Below are positions 36,867 through 37,613 of a stretch of DNA of 37,613 nt, piece by piece. Each line of letters begins with the position of its first letter. Position 1 is the stretch's first letter. This stretch comes from Chitinophagaceae bacterium UBA7600 (GTDB lineage: Bacteria > Bacteroidota > Bacteroidia > Chitinophagales > Chitinophagaceae): positions 1 to 37,613 of the forward strand of contig DLKC01000104.1 of NCBI GenBank assembly GCA_002478885.1, given 5' to 3'. The notes beneath the pieces are model-generated. The model searched no databases and was not told the DNA's origin. It worked only from the letters and a program-made list of their open reading frames with translations. A program made the translations under genes and the position numbers.

Positions 36867-37613
36867 AAAAGTGGATAAGGGATATACATAAGCCCGGCTG
36901 TTGCGCAACAAGATTGCGCGCTGGCTTATGCCGTAATGGTAATTTACAACACCCGGTTTTTTATGGCGGGCGTTGGCGTAAGCCGGTTTTGTTTTAACAG
37001 ACTCAACCGGTGTATACCAAGCGCGGACAGCGAATGATTGCTAGAAAACGATCCAAATAAAAGCAGCGGAGTTGCGTGGTCATGTTCAGGGTTTATGGGT
37101 TTGTAATATTGCGGCAGGCATTTAGGGCAACCGCTATTTTCGAAATATAAAACACGGGTTTTAATTTTGCAAGCAGGGGTCTAGCATTTCCTCCCATTCG
37201 TTATCATTCAATAAAACCTTGCCCTGGAAACATGTCCTGGCGATTGGACCAAACTCTCTCCCTTCTGATAAAAACGTATTGTATCTTTTGTAGAGGCACT
37301 GGCGGAAATTGACGATGTGCAGCGAAAACAGGCCGTGCGGAACCGCTAACCGGGGCTTGTAAAAAGATGTGCATGTGTTAAGCATTGATATTGGATTAAT
37401 GAATGCAAACTACAGAGAAGGGATTGTATAAACAATGGAAGCGTTACTAAAAATAGATGGAAACGTTACTAAAAATTATTAGCAGGATTACTAATCGTTG
37501 GATGTGATTTTTCCCATCAATTCCAGCAAAAGGGTTCCTGAACCCGTTAAAAGCCGTTTTTTGGGGGTAAAAAGGGCAATTTCGGGAGGGGCTTCTACCA
37601 ACTCCCTACCAAC
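36867..37613. other. gene-free right end of the window
   Basis: This 747-bp stretch has no convincing gene. The only longer frame (minus strand, 37161-37385) has no family resemblance and an atypical composition. The last ~120 bp hold a triplet of iterated motifs, described separately. A gene may begin beyond the right edge. Confidence 0.4.
37444..37494. repeat. three TTACTAA motifs at 22-bp spacing
   Basis: TTACTAA occurs at 37444-37450, 37466-37472 and 37488-37494. The first two lie within longer 20-bp direct repeats (ATGGAAGCGTTACTAAAAAT and ATGGAAACGTTACTAAAAAT, at 37435-37454 and 37457-37476). The regular spacing of about two helical turns suggests cooperative protein binding. Confidence 0.75.

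Noticed and set aside
37161..37385. 74-codon minus-strand frame
   Set aside because: Cys-rich, random-looking translation with no family similarity or neighbours; probably chance.

Overview
The window looks like chromosomal DNA of a Bacteroidota member, most likely a Chitinophagaceae-type organism. The evidence is a protein with a C-terminal type IX secretion (Por) sorting domain, many SPII lipoproteins, an RteC-like protein, a DUF6266 protein, DUF4397 and DUF2975/HTH genes, and a TAnnTTTG-type promoter candidate. Family-level placement is inference; no rRNA or marker gene is present.

Region 1 (about 1-7020) is the most unusual part. Seven intact small genes and one broken gene all lie on the minus strand, one gene per unit. 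Imperfectly palindromic spacers of about 60-200 bp separate them. In gene orientation most spacers begin with CGCYAAC(A) 3-35 bp after a stop codon, and most end in a GTTRKGCG-type box shortly before the next start codon, in two cases only 12-13 bp. This is the architecture of integron attC sites and gene cassettes, but no integrase is in view. Products are a DUF4328 membrane protein, unknown membrane and lipoproteins, a DUF6438 protein, a VOC-like protein and unknowns.

Region 2 (about 7030-14045) is repeat-rich. It contains a DUF6266 gene preceded by 11-bp iterated repeats, then 1.2 kb of tandem repeats built around a perfect TCGGTCGGTG/CACCGACCGA hairpin. A Tat-exported threonine-aldolase-like enzyme, a DUF2975 plus HTH operon and an esterase gene follow. 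The esterase gene is flanked upstream by a broken copy of its own 5' end and downstream by a broken copy of its own 3' end.

Region 3 (14046-18955) carries a two-subunit molybdenum hydroxylase (Tat-exported large subunit and a 2Fe-2S small subunit), a SYLF-domain protein and a DUF4397 lipoprotein.

Region 4 (19079-21578) is a tRNA-Pro(CGG) gene followed by an AT-rich patch: a membrane/coiled-coil protein, an IS1595-family transposase, a 40-residue lysine-rich peptide gene and a HEPN-like protein with an R-x4-H motif. It looks acquired.

Region 5 (21784-36866) is ordinary chromosome: RlmK-like rRNA methyltransferase, cyclase-family lipoprotein, aspartate aminotransferase, DinB, DUF2306, serine hydrolase, a T9SS-sorted papain-like protein, sulfotransferase, ABC exporter, DUF1398, an RteC-like protein and a LuxR-type response regulator. 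Good rho-independent terminators follow many genes. A second dispersed repeat family (consensus GTTGYGTCRCWCACTTGTRC) occurs singly and as inverted pairs that form two MITE-like elements. The last 750 bp contain no convincing gene but hold three TTACTAA motifs at exact 22-bp spacing.
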